Positions 1-7,286 of a stretch of DNA of 64,000 nt are shown one piece after another. This DNA is from Actinoplanes oblitus. Its GTDB lineage: Bacteria > Actinomycetota > Actinomycetes > Mycobacteriales > Micromonosporaceae. Location: positions 8,193,501 to 8,257,500 of the forward strand of contig NZ_CP126980.1 in the NCBI RefSeq assembly GCF_030252345.1, in the 5' to 3' direction. The notes under the pieces are model-generated. The model saw only the letters and a list, made by a program, of their open reading frames with translations, had not been told where the DNA came from and did not search any database. Within the stretch, counting starts at the first letter, position 1. Each line of letters starts with the position of its first letter. A program made the translations under genes and the position numbers.

Positions 1-362
1 CCGCCGCCGCGCCGCCGGCTCCCCCGGCCGCCGGAGCACCCCAGCGCAAGCGGTCCTGGAGTCCGCGCATGATCCTGATCGCCGCGGTTCTCGGCACGGC
101 GGTCGCCAGCTCCGGCATCACCGCCGGCATCATGGCCGCCACCGGCGGCACCGGCTCGGCGGGCGTCACCCAGCAGCAGGGCGGCCCGGGCGGCGGCGGG
201 ATGCCGGGCGGTGGCTTCGGCGGCGGCATGCGCGGGCAGAACGGCCAGCCGGGCGGCACCCTCGATCAGGGCCAGGGCGCTACCCAGGACGGTGCCGCCG
301 GTGCCGACGGCACCACGGGCTCCGCCGGCACCACTGGTTCCACGGGCTCCACCGGCACGTGA
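1..362 (+). CDS. C-terminal part of a Pro-rich/TM/Gly-rich membrane protein (5' end outside window)
   Basis: The reading frame is open to the left edge, so the gene begins outside the window. The visible part reads a Pro/Ala-rich stretch, a basic patch (QRKR), one hydrophobic segment (MILIAAVLGTAVASSGITAG) and then a low-complexity tail of Gly, Gln, Thr and Ser ending in GSTGT. This suggests a cytoplasmic Pro-rich arm, one membrane span and a short disordered outer tail. An ATG at 69 could start a shorter protein, but it falls right at the hydrophobic segment, so an upstream start is more likely. No enzymatic domain is visible and no function can be assigned. A terminator-like hairpin follows the stop. 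Confidence 0.6.
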   Translation, partial: AAAPPAPPAAGAPQRKRSWSPRMILIAAVLGTAVASSGITAGIMAATGGTGSAGVTQQQGGPGGGGMPGGGFGGGMRGQNGQPGGTLDQGQGATQDGAAGADGTTGSAGTTGSTGSTGT

Positions 363-369
363 GCACTCC

Positions 370-402
370 CGTGGGGCGCGGCCACGGCGGGCGCGCCCCA
401 CG
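370..402. terminator. Terminator hairpin between convergent genes
   Basis: An 11-bp perfect stem (CGTGGGGCGCG / CGCGCCCCACG) with an 11-base loop lies directly after the stop at 362 and before the end of the minus-strand gene at 454. There is no U tract, as is common in high-GC actinobacteria. It could serve both strands. Confidence 0.7.
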
Positions 403-453
403 GCGTACCGAAAACCGGTCCGACCGGTGGCACCGGGCGGCGGTCCTGTTCGC

Positions 454-1695
454 TCAGGCGTAGTAGTCGTCGAGCGTCTCGACCGTGGCCGTGCCCGGCA
501 GGGGCTGGTCCCGCGCGCCGCCCGGGTACGGGATGCCCAGCTCCCGGAAGTAAACGGCGGCCAGCAGCTCGGTGTGGTGGTGGAAGATGACCGACGAGCG
601 GGGTGACGCGGGAACCCGCTCCTTGGTGACGTTCTCCACCGCGCGGTTCAGGTATCCCCACAGCCGCAGGTGCTGTCCGGAGTAGAGCTCGCGGGCGCGG
701 GCCCGGTCGATGTCGGTGCCCAGGAACGCCTCCGTCACCCGCTGCCGGACACCCCGCACGTAGGAGACCACCTCGTCCGGCATCGCCGCGAGCAGACCGG
801 AGTGCTCCAGCGAGCGGGCATCCTGGTTGACGGCGGTGACCGCACCGGACCCGTCGATCCGGAACAGGCACACGTCCAGTTCACCGGCCGCCTCCAGGGC
901 GCTCGCGGTGTACCCGGACGTCGAGTAGAACAGGTGGTACGGGCTGTCCGGGCGGGCCCCGCGCAGCTGCTGGACCACCGGGGCGCCGACCGGGGTGCCC
1001 TGCATCTTGACCTGGGCGACCGCCTCGGCGGCGACGACGTCGAGCCCGTTGTCCCGGCTGCCCCCGGTGAGCGCCGCGTCCGGGAAACCGAACTCCCGCA
1101 TGTGCCGGCAGGCGATCATCTCGGCGGCACGCCAGTCGGTCGGCAGGATCGGCTGCTCCGGCAGCGGCCGGGCCGGCGCGTCGGACAGCAGTCGCGGGTC
1201 CGGCGGCAGCGGCACGCCGGGACTCTCCGGCAGCCGCATGATGTGCTCCCCCGCACCCGTCGTGAGGATGGCGAACTCCGGTGACTCCAGGCTGTCCAGG
1301 AACACCTTGAAGTAGAAGTGGCGCCCGTCGATCGCCTTGAGCGCGTTCGTCCAGCCGGTCACCTCCCAGGGGGCACCCGGATCGCTGGAGTGACCCGCGG
1401 AGGACGGCGTACCCGGCAGCACCGCGATGCCACCGGTGCCGCGGTCGACCAGGAACCAGGCCCGGAGGGTACGCACGGCGAGGTCGAGCGGCCGCTCCCG
1501 GCGGGACAGGCGGGGCAGCGGCACGAGGGTGCTCTGCGACACCGCGTCGGCGATCAGCTCCACGTGGTCGCCGGGCAGCAGGGCGTTCAGGATGACGGCG
1601 CCGACAGCCGGGTGGATCGGCTGCGGCTCCCGGCCGCCGGCGTAGCGGCGCCAGGCCCAGGCCGAGCGGGCGTCCTCATGCAGTGGGTTGGTCAT
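454..1695 (-). CDS. Mrr-type restriction endonuclease-like protein
   Basis: 413 residues. The middle of the protein (about residues 190-260) carries the Mrr_cat-like signature of a PD-(D/E)xK nuclease: an aromatic/basic helix (AAEMIACRHMREFGF), then GGSRDNGLDVV and AVAQVKMQG...VGAPVVQQLRG. The D of GLDV and the QVK motif match the catalytic D-QxK core used by Mrr-like type IV enzymes. The N-terminal 180 and C-terminal 130 residues are not recognised. No methyltransferase or specificity gene lies nearby, so it may act alone on modified or foreign DNA (inference). The ATG at 1695 has a purine-rich ribosome site (GGGGGACAGAGG) and a promoter dyad just upstream. Other members of this superfamily do repair or defence, so the substrate is open. 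Confidence 0.72.
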   Translation of the reverse strand: MTNPLHEDARSAWAWRRYAGGREPQPIHPAVGAVILNALLPGDHVELIADAVSQSTLVPLPRLSRRERPLDLAVRTLRAWFLVDRGTGGIAVLPGTPSSAGHSSDPGAPWEVTGWTNALKAIDGRHFYFKVFLDSLESPEFAILTTGAGEHIMRLPESPGVPLPPDPRLLSDAPARPLPEQPILPTDWRAAEMIACRHMREFGFPDAALTGGSRDNGLDVVAAEAVAQVKMQGTPVGAPVVQQLRGARPDSPYHLFYSTSGYTASALEAAGELDVCLFRIDGSGAVTAVNQDARSLEHSGLLAAMPDEVVSYVRGVRQRVTEAFLGTDIDRARARELYSGQHLRLWGYLNRAVENVTKERVPASPRSSVIFHHHTELLAAVYFRELGIPYPGGARDQPLPGTATVETLDDYYA

Positions 1696-1711
1696 GGTCC
1701 TCTGTCCCCCA

Positions 1712-1739
1712 TCGAATGATCTTGAAGTAGATCACTCGA
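1712..1739. promoter_or_regulatory. Inverted repeat in the promoter of the Mrr-type gene
   Basis: TCGAATGATCT, a 6-base spacer and AGATCACTCGA form 11-bp arms with one mismatch (inner 6 bp perfect at 1717-1722 and 1729-1734). It lies 17 bases upstream of the start codon on the minus strand, a good place for a repressor or for an mRNA leader hairpin. Immediately beyond it, 1741-1753 reads GTGCACAGTGCAC. The regulator is unknown. Confidence 0.5.
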
Positions 1740-1834
1740 AGTGCACAGTGCACAGTGGGCCCGCGGTTCCCGGCTGTTCGACCGGGCCGAACTGGCCGTG
1801 AGGACGACCGCAGGAAACCGAGGAGATCCACTAA

Positions 1835-1862
1835 CCTCGTGCTTTAAACTTAAATAAATAAC
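1835..1862 (+). promoter_or_regulatory. AT-rich promoter tract before the YPPQ-repeat gene
   Basis: The segment CTTTAAACTTAAATAAATAA at 1841-1860 is almost free of G and C in otherwise very GC-rich DNA. It sits 15-34 bases before the GTG at 1875, and GGAG seven bases before the GTG is a good ribosome site. It probably contains the -10 box and part of the leader; an Lsr2-binding role is also possible. Confidence 0.45.
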
Positions 1863-1874
1863 TGGAGCGCTACC

Positions 1875-2303
1875 GTGTCACACCCGTTCCCGCCTCCGCA
1901 CGGCTACACCCCGCACGGCGAACACCCGGCCGGCCAGCCCGCCTATCCGCCGGCGCCCGCCCCCGGCCAGCAGGTGCAGCAGTACCCGCCGCAGTACGGG
2001 GCGCCACCGGTGCCCGGGTACCCGCCGCAGCAGTACCCGCCGCAGCCGTACCCGGCTCAGCAATATCCGCCGCAGCAGTACCCGGCGCCGCAGTACCAGC
2101 CGTATCCGCCGCAGTACGCCCCGCAGCAGCCGCAGATCGTGATCCAGAACCACACCAGCGCCATGGCGTTCGGCGGCGGTCACGGCCTGCGCAAGCGCAA
2201 CTCGGTGGGCATACACATCCTGCTGGCCATCTTCACCTACGGCCTGGGAAACATCGTGTACGCCTGGTACGTCTACGACTGGAACCGCAGACGAGGCCTC
2301 TGA
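1875..2303 (+). CDS. YPPQ-repeat membrane protein, function unknown
   Basis: 142 residues from a GTG start with GGAG seven bases upstream. The first 85 residues are a low-complexity tail of Pro, Tyr and Gln with repeated YPPQQ/YPAQQ units. After a short linker with HTSAMAFGGGHGLRKRN comes one hydrophobic C-terminal segment (about 110-135) ending in YVYDWNRRRGL. This looks like a small membrane-anchored actinobacterial protein with a disordered Pro-rich arm. The helix has the feel of short membrane modules paired with Pro-rich tails in this group, but no family is claimed. It is a single-gene unit followed by GC-rich hairpins. Confidence 0.7.
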   Translation: MSHPFPPPHGYTPHGEHPAGQPAYPPAPAPGQQVQQYPPQYGAPPVPGYPPQQYPPQPYPAQQYPPQQYPAPQYQPYPPQYAPQQPQIVIQNHTSAMAFGGGHGLRKRNSVGIHILLAIFTYGLGNIVYAWYVYDWNRRRGL

Positions 2304-2569
2304 CCGGCGCCGCGAGGCGATCCGAGGCCCCGGGCACCGACGCCTGCGGGCCTCCGGCGTCCCGGCCCCGGGACCGGCCACAGAGTCGTGATGGGTGCGG
2401 ACCGCGTACCGGAAAGCGCGAAGCGCACGAGCGACCCGCGAGCGAGAAACCAACCGCACCGACCGGCCCGAGGGCGAAGCCCGGGTGTCGAACCCGGAAG
2501 CGGGCAGACTCACCGCAACCATCGCACCGTGGGGTTTCCGGGGGCTCGGCCCCCGGAGCGGACAAGACA
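2304..2569. other. Intergenic region with GC-rich hairpins
   Basis: No gene is seen here. It contains a GACGCC/GGCGTC dyad at about 2339-2361, flanked by GGCCCCGGG-type repeats, that may terminate the gene ending at 2303. A second hairpin with a 9-bp perfect stem (TCCGGGGGC, loop TCG, GCCCCCGGA) lies at 2537-2557. Confidence 0.5.
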
Positions 2570-2609
2570 AGGGGCCCCGGTCCGCGCGTTCCGCGGACAC
2601 AGAGCCCCT
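2570..2609 (-). terminator. Terminator of the tRNA cluster
   Basis: On the minus strand, nine bases after tRNA-Val, an outer GGGGCT/GGCCCC pairing and an inner 7-bp stem GTCCGCG/CGCGGAC (loop GAACG) form a hairpin followed by TTGTCTTGT. The position and the T-rich tail fit an intrinsic terminator for the three-tRNA transcript. Confidence 0.7.
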
Positions 2610-2617
2610 GCCACTTG

Positions 2618-2689
2618 TGGGCGATACTGGGATCGAACCAGTGACCTCTTCCGTGTCAAGGAAGCGCGCTCCCGCTGCGCCAATCGCCC
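2618..2689 (-). tRNA. tRNA-Val (GAC)
   Basis: 72 nt cloverleaf. The acceptor stem GGGCGAT pairs with ATCGCCC. The anticodon stem CTTCC/GGAAG encloses loop TTGACAC, giving anticodon GAC. The T arm contains GGTTCGATCC. Discriminator base is A, and CCA is not encoded. It is the last of three co-oriented tRNA genes. Confidence 0.95.
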
Positions 2690-2716
2690 TGGCTTCGCTT
2701 CGTGAGAAGCTTCGCG

Positions 2717-2787
2717 AGGTGGAGACGGGATTTGAACCCGTGTACACGGCTTTGCAGGCCGTTGCCTCGCCTCTCGGCCACTCCACC
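2717..2787 (-). tRNA. tRNA-Cys (GCA)
   Basis: 71 nt cloverleaf. The acceptor stem GGTGGAG pairs with CTCCACC. The anticodon stem ACGGC/GCCGT encloses loop CTGCAAA, giving anticodon GCA. The T arm has GGTTCAAATCC. The discriminator is U, the identity base expected for tRNA-Cys. CCA is not encoded. Confidence 0.95.
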
Positions 2788-2825
2788 GAGTCGGCCCCGC
2801 ACGGTTACCTGTGAAGGCCTCTCCG

Positions 2826-2897
2826 AGCGGAAGACGGGATTCGAACCCGCGACCCTCACCTTGGCAAGGTGATGCGCTACCACTGCGCCACTTCCGC
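2826..2897 (-). tRNA. tRNA-Gly (GCC)
   Basis: 72 nt cloverleaf. The acceptor stem GCGGAAG pairs with CTTCCGC. The anticodon loop TTGCCAA gives anticodon GCC. The T arm has GGTTCGAATCC, the discriminator is U, and CCA is not encoded. It is the first gene of the Gly-Cys-Val cluster, an order common in actinobacteria. Confidence 0.95.
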
Positions 2898-3013
2898 GTT
2901 GCCGCCCGGTCTCCCCGGCGACGGACAAAACCATATCCGGTCACCTGCGGCTTCGCCAAACCGGGGTCCCCCGGCGTGTCGTGACCAGGGCAAACGCGCC
3001 CGGAGAAAGGGAG

Positions 3014-4219
3014 ATGCGGCGGGGACCCGGGTGCGGTGGGATGGGTGGCATGCGGATCCGGCAGATCAGTGGCGACGAGCGGACCACGAAGATGTTCCCG
3101 CTCCAGGCCTACGCGTGGCTTCCCTCCCCGGCCACCAGCGACGAGGACGAGGTGAAACACCGGGCGAACGCGCCGTTCTTCGAGACCACCACGATGCTTG
3201 TCGCCGAGGCCGACGGGGTGGCGATGGCGTGCGCCGCCGCCCTGCCGATGCGGCAGAACGTGCGTGGGCTGGTGCTCGAGATGGCCGGGATCTCGGCGGT
3301 CACCTCGGACCCGGAGGCGCGCCGGCGGGGCGTGGTCCGGCAGCTGATGGAGCGGCTGCTCCGGCAGGCCCGGGAGGAGGGTGCCGCGGTCAGCGCGCTC
3401 TACCCGTTCCGGCCCAGCTTCTACGCCAAGTTCGGCTATGTCGGGATTCCCCGGGTGCGGGTGGCCCGGTTCGCCCCGGCCGGGCTCGGTGACCTGCTGC
3501 ACCACGAGCTGCCCGGCTCGGTGCGGCGGCTGCCCGGCAAGGAGGCGTTCGACGAGTACGACGCACTGGTCCACCGCCTGCTGCCCGAGCGGCACGGGTT
3601 CGCCGTCTTCGACGCGGCACGCACCGGGGTGCTCCGGGACGAGCCGGTGTGGATCGCGCTGGCCCGGGTCGGCGACGAGGTGGTCGGCGGCCTGCGCTAC
3701 CGGATCGAGCAGCACGGCGGGGACCTGAAAGCGTCGAACCTGTTCAGCACCGGCCCGCTCGGCCGGGCGCTGCTGCTGCAGTTCCTGGCCCGGCACGTCG
3801 ACCAGGTGGCCACCATCGAGCTGCTGGTCGGCGCGGACGAGCTGCCCGAGCTGTGGGGCACCGACCTGGCGATGACGGTGACCGGCACGGTCGCCAACCC
3901 GGTGCGGAACGCACCGATGGTCCGGGTGCTGGACGTGCCCGCGCTGGCCGGCAGTGCGGCCGGCAGCGGCTCGGTCACCGTGGAGATCGCCGGCGACGAG
4001 CTGATCGGCGGGGTGTGGCAGCTGGGCGCGGACGACGGGCGGCTGACCGTGAAGCCGGGCGGCACCCCGTCGGTGACCCTGACCGCTGCCGGGTTCAGCG
4101 CGCTGGCCTACGGGGTGCTGGACGCCACCGAGGTGTTCACCCGCGGCCTGGGCGAGCTGGAGCCCCGGCTGGACGACTTGTTCCCGCGCCTGATGCCCTA
4201 CATGTTCGCCGACTTTTAA
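3014..4219 (+). CDS. Eis-family GNAT N-acetyltransferase
   Basis: 401 residues from the ATG at 3014, chosen because GGAG lies eight bases upstream; family alignment would also allow the ATG at 3050 (MRIRQISGDER). The N-terminal GNAT domain has the acetyl-CoA loop in ISAVTSDPEARRRGVVRQLM, followed by YPFRPSFYAKFGY, both typical of Eis proteins. A second degenerate GNAT region follows. The C-terminal 110 residues form an SCP2-like domain (VEIAGDELIGGVWQL) ending in MFADF, whose final carboxylate serves as catalytic base in Eis. Such enzymes acetylate amines, including aminoglycosides or lysines; the substrate here is unknown. It stands alone, convergent with apbE. Confidence 0.88.
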   Translation: MRRGPGCGGMGGMRIRQISGDERTTKMFPLQAYAWLPSPATSDEDEVKHRANAPFFETTTMLVAEADGVAMACAAALPMRQNVRGLVLEMAGISAVTSDPEARRRGVVRQLMERLLRQAREEGAAVSALYPFRPSFYAKFGYVGIPRVRVARFAPAGLGDLLHHELPGSVRRLPGKEAFDEYDALVHRLLPERHGFAVFDAARTGVLRDEPVWIALARVGDEVVGGLRYRIEQHGGDLKASNLFSTGPLGRALLLQFLARHVDQVATIELLVGADELPELWGTDLAMTVTGTVANPVRNAPMVRVLDVPALAGSAAGSGSVTVEIAGDELIGGVWQLGADDGRLTVKPGGTPSVTLTAAGFSALAYGVLDATEVFTRGLGELEPRLDDLFPRLMPYMFADF

Positions 4220-4220
4220 A

Positions 4221-4260
4221 GAACCGGCAGCTGGAGAACCGGCAGCTAGAGAACCGGCAG
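4221..4260. repeat. Three 15-bp tandem repeats at the apbE 3' end
   Basis: GAACCGGCAG occurs at 4221, 4236 and 4251 in 15-bp steps. Read on the apbE strand, the units are LPVL-stop(TAG), LPVL-Gln(CAG) and LPVL-stop(TAA). The last codons of apbE have therefore been duplicated in frame beyond its stop. The outer TTTAA is shared with the end of the opposing acetyltransferase gene. Confidence 0.8.
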
Positions 4261-4992
4261 CCCCGGCGAGGTGAAGGCCCGGCCGTCCTCGGTCACGACG
4301 GCCGACTCGTAACCGTCGGCGACCCGCCCGGCCAGCCAGCTCAGGCCGGGCTCACCCATCGCCAGGGCCGCTGTGGCGTAGGCGTCCGCGACCGCGAGAT
4401 CCGGACCCACCACGGTGACCGAGCGCAAGCCGGTCGCCGGCTGACCGGTGCGCGGATTCCAGACGTGCGCGCCGCGCTCGTAGACGCCCGAGGTGGCCAC
4501 CGCCCCCTCCCGGACCCCGAGGACCCAGGCGAGCTTGTCGGCCTTCCACGGATGCCGGACGCCGACCCGCCAGGGGCCGCCGTCCGGCCCGGCGCCGCGC
4601 ATCCGGACGTCCCCGCCCGCGTTGATGTGGTGCCGGGTGGAGCCGGCCGCGGCCAGCCGCTCCGAAGCCACCTCGACGGACCAGCCCTTCACGTAACCGG
4701 ACGGGTCGAGCGGCCCACCGGCGTACGCGTCGAAGTAGCCGTCCGTCTCCCGCCACAGGTCGGCGCAGCGGTCCAGGACCAGGCGCAGGTCGGCGGAGCC
4801 GGAGGCCGGGGTCAGCTCACCCCGGCGCAGCCGGCTGACCTCGCTGTCCTCCCGGTACGTGCTGAACCGCGCGTCCACCTCGTGGAGCCAGTCGCAGGTC
4901 GACGTGATCAGCTCGCGGATCCGTTCCCCGGGGAGGTCGTCGGCGATGTCGATGCTGACGACCGTACCCATGACGTGTTCGACGTGACGCAC
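4246..4992 (-). CDS. apbE: ApbE-family FAD:protein FMN transferase
   Basis: 248 residues. ApbE enzymes split FAD and attach FMN to a Thr or Ser of exported proteins. The family motifs are visible: HVMGTVVSIDI at the start, LDPSGYVKGW for flavin binding, INAGGDVRMRG, ATSGVYERG, and AVADAYATAALAMG, which supplies the metal-binding Asp/Thr. No signal peptide or lipobox is obvious, so it may act on the inner face or be exported another way. It is the third gene of an operon, 11 bases after the FMN-binding protein, which is its evident substrate. Its 3' end lies in a 15-bp tandem repeat. Confidence 0.93.
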   Translation of the reverse strand: MRHVEHVMGTVVSIDIADDLPGERIRELITSTCDWLHEVDARFSTYREDSEVSRLRRGELTPASGSADLRLVLDRCADLWRETDGYFDAYAGGPLDPSGYVKGWSVEVASERLAAAGSTRHHINAGGDVRMRGAGPDGGPWRVGVRHPWKADKLAWVLGVREGAVATSGVYERGAHVWNPRTGQPATGLRSVTVVGPDLAVADAYATAALAMGEPGLSWLAGRVADGYESAVVTEDGRAFTSPGLPVL

Positions 4993-5003
4993 GGTGCTGG
5001 ACG

Positions 5004-5498
5004 TTACGCCCCGGCGGCGTCCAGCGCGGCCTGCAGGGAGGTCACGTACGACTTGCTGGTGAAGGTGGCGCCGGAGACCGTGTCCACGTCGGCGCTCTGC
5101 TCCTTCAGGGTCTCCTGGCCGAGCTTGGCCACCGCGTTCGGGTTGATCGTGCCGCTGTAGCCGTTCTTCGGGTACGTCGCGTCGGCACTGGCGATCTTCC
5201 CGCCGCTCACCTTGATGGTGACCCGGACCGTGCCGTACGGATTCTGCACGGCCTTGCCCTGGTAGGTGCCGGCCTTGAGTCCGGTCGCCTCCTCGGCCGG
5301 CTCGGCCGTCTTCTTCTTCTTTTCGCCCGGCTTCTTCGACGGCGCGGCGGAGGAGGCCGGGGCCGGTTCCTCGGTCACCTCCTGGGCGGCCGGCGCGGCC
5401 TCCACCGGGACCGCCGCGGGCTGCACGCTCAGGCGGACCCCGAGGATCAGGGCCGCACCGGTGAGGGTGCCGACGGCAGCTGCGGTACTACGGCGCAT
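5004..5498 (-). CDS. Exported FMN-binding domain protein, predicted ApbE substrate
   Basis: 164 residues. A short N-terminal hydrophobic segment (residues about 6-25) serves as signal or anchor. It is followed by a disordered Pro/Ala/Glu/Lys linker with SKKPGEKKKK, then an FMN_bind domain (about 75-164). The flavinylation motif is DTVSGATFTSKSY, where the Thr of SGAT is the residue linked to FMN by ApbE. FMN_bind domains relay electrons outside the membrane. The gene lies between the flavocytochrome and apbE, with spacings of 24 and 11 bases, so the three products form one redox module. The electron acceptor is not known. Confidence 0.9.
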   Translation of the reverse strand: MRRSTAAAVGTLTGAALILGVRLSVQPAAVPVEAAPAAQEVTEEPAPASSAAPSKKPGEKKKKTAEPAEEATGLKAGTYQGKAVQNPYGTVRVTIKVSGGKIASADATYPKNGYSGTINPNAVAKLGQETLKEQSADVDTVSGATFTSKSYVTSLQAALDAAGA

Positions 5499-5522
5499 GA
5501 CGAGACTCCAAGAGGATGGGGG

Positions 5523-7157
5523 TCAGAACTCGAACGGGTCGAGGTGGAGCTGGCTGTCCGGGACCTCGAGCTGCTTCAGCGTGGCGACCGCGGCGTTCAC
5601 CAGCCCGGGCGGGCCGCACAGGTAGACGTCGCGCCGGTTCACGTCGGGCACCAGGCCGCGCAGCCCGGCCTCGGTGAACAGTCGCCGCGGCCCCGGATCG
5701 CTCCGGGAGCCGACGATGTAGCGCACCCAGGCGTCCCGCTGCTCGGCCAGCTCCTCCAGCTCGGCGCGGAAGACCAGCTCGTCCGGCCGGCTGGCCCGGT
5801 AGATCACGATGGTGTCCGGCGGCATGTCCTCGAGCAGCGCCCGGATCGGCGCGATCCCGCTGCCACCGGCGATCAGCAGCGCCCGCCGCCGGGTCCGCCG
5901 CTGCGCGGTGAACGTGCCGAACGGGCCCTCCGCCCAGACCGGCGTGCCCGGCCGCAGCTCGCCCAGCTTGGCGGTGTGCCGGCCGGCCACCGTCACGGTC
6001 AGCCGCAGCCACTGCCGGTTCGGCGCGGCGGAGAGCGAGAACGGGTGCGACTGCCACCAGCCGTTGGCGTTCAGGAACCGCCAGCGCATGAACTGCCCGG
6101 CTTGGGCGGGCAGCTTGTCCAGGCGCTGCGCGGCGATGTAGATGGAGAACGTGTTGGCGCCCTCGGCGACCACCTCGGCCACGTGGAACCGGTGCCGGGC
6201 GTTCAGCCAGACCGGCTCGACGATCCGGCCCCAGACCAGCGCGGCCAGCACGAGCGCGCCCAGGCCGGGCCAGAAGTAGGAGGCGAACCGGCCGCTCAGG
6301 TCCGCGCCGGTGGCGACCTGGTGGCCGTAGCCGAGCAGCAGGACCAGGTAGCCGGTGAGGTGGATCAGGTGCCAGAGCTCGTACGGCAGGTGGGTGCGCA
6401 GCCAGCGGATCGAGGTGAACGAGAGCAGCACCAGCAGGCCGGTCGCCACCGTCGCGCTGATCATCTCGGGAAACGTGGTGATCACGCTCCACGCCTGGTC
6501 GACGACGGTGGTCTGGGCCAGCAAGGCGTACCCGTAGACGATGGTGACGATGTGCGCGAGCACCGCGACCAGCAGCGAGGTGCCCAGCCAGCGGTGCCAG
6601 CGGAGCAGGTCACGCGAGCCGACCCACTCCTCCAGCCAGGAGACCCGGCTCATCATCAGCAGCTGGATGAAGAGCAGGTAGCCGCCGACCAGGCCGCTGA
6701 CCCGGCCGGCGGCCATCATCGTCGTGGCGGTGTCGCTCACCGCGCCGGCCTGGGTGTCGAAGAGCCAGAGCGCGACGCTGGTGGCCAGGCCGGAGAAGAA
6801 CAGCAGCACGGTGAAGAGGCGATTGCCCGAGGTGGCCTCGGCCGGCGGCCGGTCGTCCTCCGGCATCGGGAAGCCGGTGCCGGCCTTCCAGCCGGTCGGC
6901 GAGGTGTTCGACTCGACCACGATGGCGTCGCGCCGGTAGGGGTCGGCCGGCACCGACTGCGGGCTGGGCTCCGCGGCGGGCCAGTCCGGCAGCGCGTCCC
7001 AGGACGGCGTCGGGGCGGCGTGCGACGGCCCGTTCCAGGCCGGACGGGGCTGGGCGCTGGACGGCGAGTCCCAGTCGCCGCGGGAGTCACGCAGGTCCGC
7101 GAAGTAGCCGTCGTCGTCAGGCAACTCACGCTGGTCCTGGAAGGCCGGTATGGCCAT
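5523..7157 (-). CDS. Ferric-reductase-like flavocytochrome (heme b, FAD, NAD(P)H)
   Basis: 544 residues from the ATG at 7157; a GTG three codons upstream (7166) is also possible. A 115-residue Pro/Trp/Asp-rich cytoplasmic tail precedes six membrane spans with heme-ligand-type His residues (LLRWHRWLG, LLVAVLAHI, ELWHLIHLTGY, LGYGHQV). A ferredoxin-reductase-like half follows: HPFSLSAAP for FAD, then GGSGIAPIRALL and VYLCGPPGL for NAD(P)H. It should pass electrons from cytoplasmic NAD(P)H through heme to the flavinylated FMN-binding protein encoded next. It is the first gene of the operon and diverges from cobL over a 130-bp gap. Confidence 0.9.
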   Translation of the reverse strand: MAIPAFQDQRELPDDDGYFADLRDSRGDWDSPSSAQPRPAWNGPSHAAPTPSWDALPDWPAAEPSPQSVPADPYRRDAIVVESNTSPTGWKAGTGFPMPEDDRPPAEATSGNRLFTVLLFFSGLATSVALWLFDTQAGAVSDTATTMMAAGRVSGLVGGYLLFIQLLMMSRVSWLEEWVGSRDLLRWHRWLGTSLLVAVLAHIVTIVYGYALLAQTTVVDQAWSVITTFPEMISATVATGLLVLLSFTSIRWLRTHLPYELWHLIHLTGYLVLLLGYGHQVATGADLSGRFASYFWPGLGALVLAALVWGRIVEPVWLNARHRFHVAEVVAEGANTFSIYIAAQRLDKLPAQAGQFMRWRFLNANGWWQSHPFSLSAAPNRQWLRLTVTVAGRHTAKLGELRPGTPVWAEGPFGTFTAQRRTRRRALLIAGGSGIAPIRALLEDMPPDTIVIYRASRPDELVFRAELEELAEQRDAWVRYIVGSRSDPGPRRLFTEAGLRGLVPDVNRRDVYLCGPPGLVNAAVATLKQLEVPDSQLHLDPFEF

Positions 7158-7246
7158 CGTCCTCACCCCAGTCGTCCCACGGCGCCCGCCTTTCGGAGCC
7201 GTCAGGAATGCGTACGCACACGGCCTCCGGATGGCTCAACCGCCGA

Positions 7247-7286
7247 CCGGAAATTTCCGGATCCCGGGACGGGATAGGTTCTCCGG
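7247..7286 (+). promoter_or_regulatory. Palindrome and leaderless promoter of cobL
   Basis: A perfect 14-bp palindrome CCGGAAATTTCCGG (7247-7260) covers the expected -35 region. TAGGTT at 7275-7280 is a good -10 box, and the GTG start of cobL follows six bases later. Transcription would begin at or near the start codon, giving a leaderless mRNA. The palindrome is a likely repressor site. No cobalamin riboswitch fits in this gap. Confidence 0.55.

Noticed and set aside
7158..7286. Cobalamin riboswitch before cobL
   Set aside because: The gap is too short and lacks the B12-box; the -10 box sits six bases before the start codon, leaving no leader.
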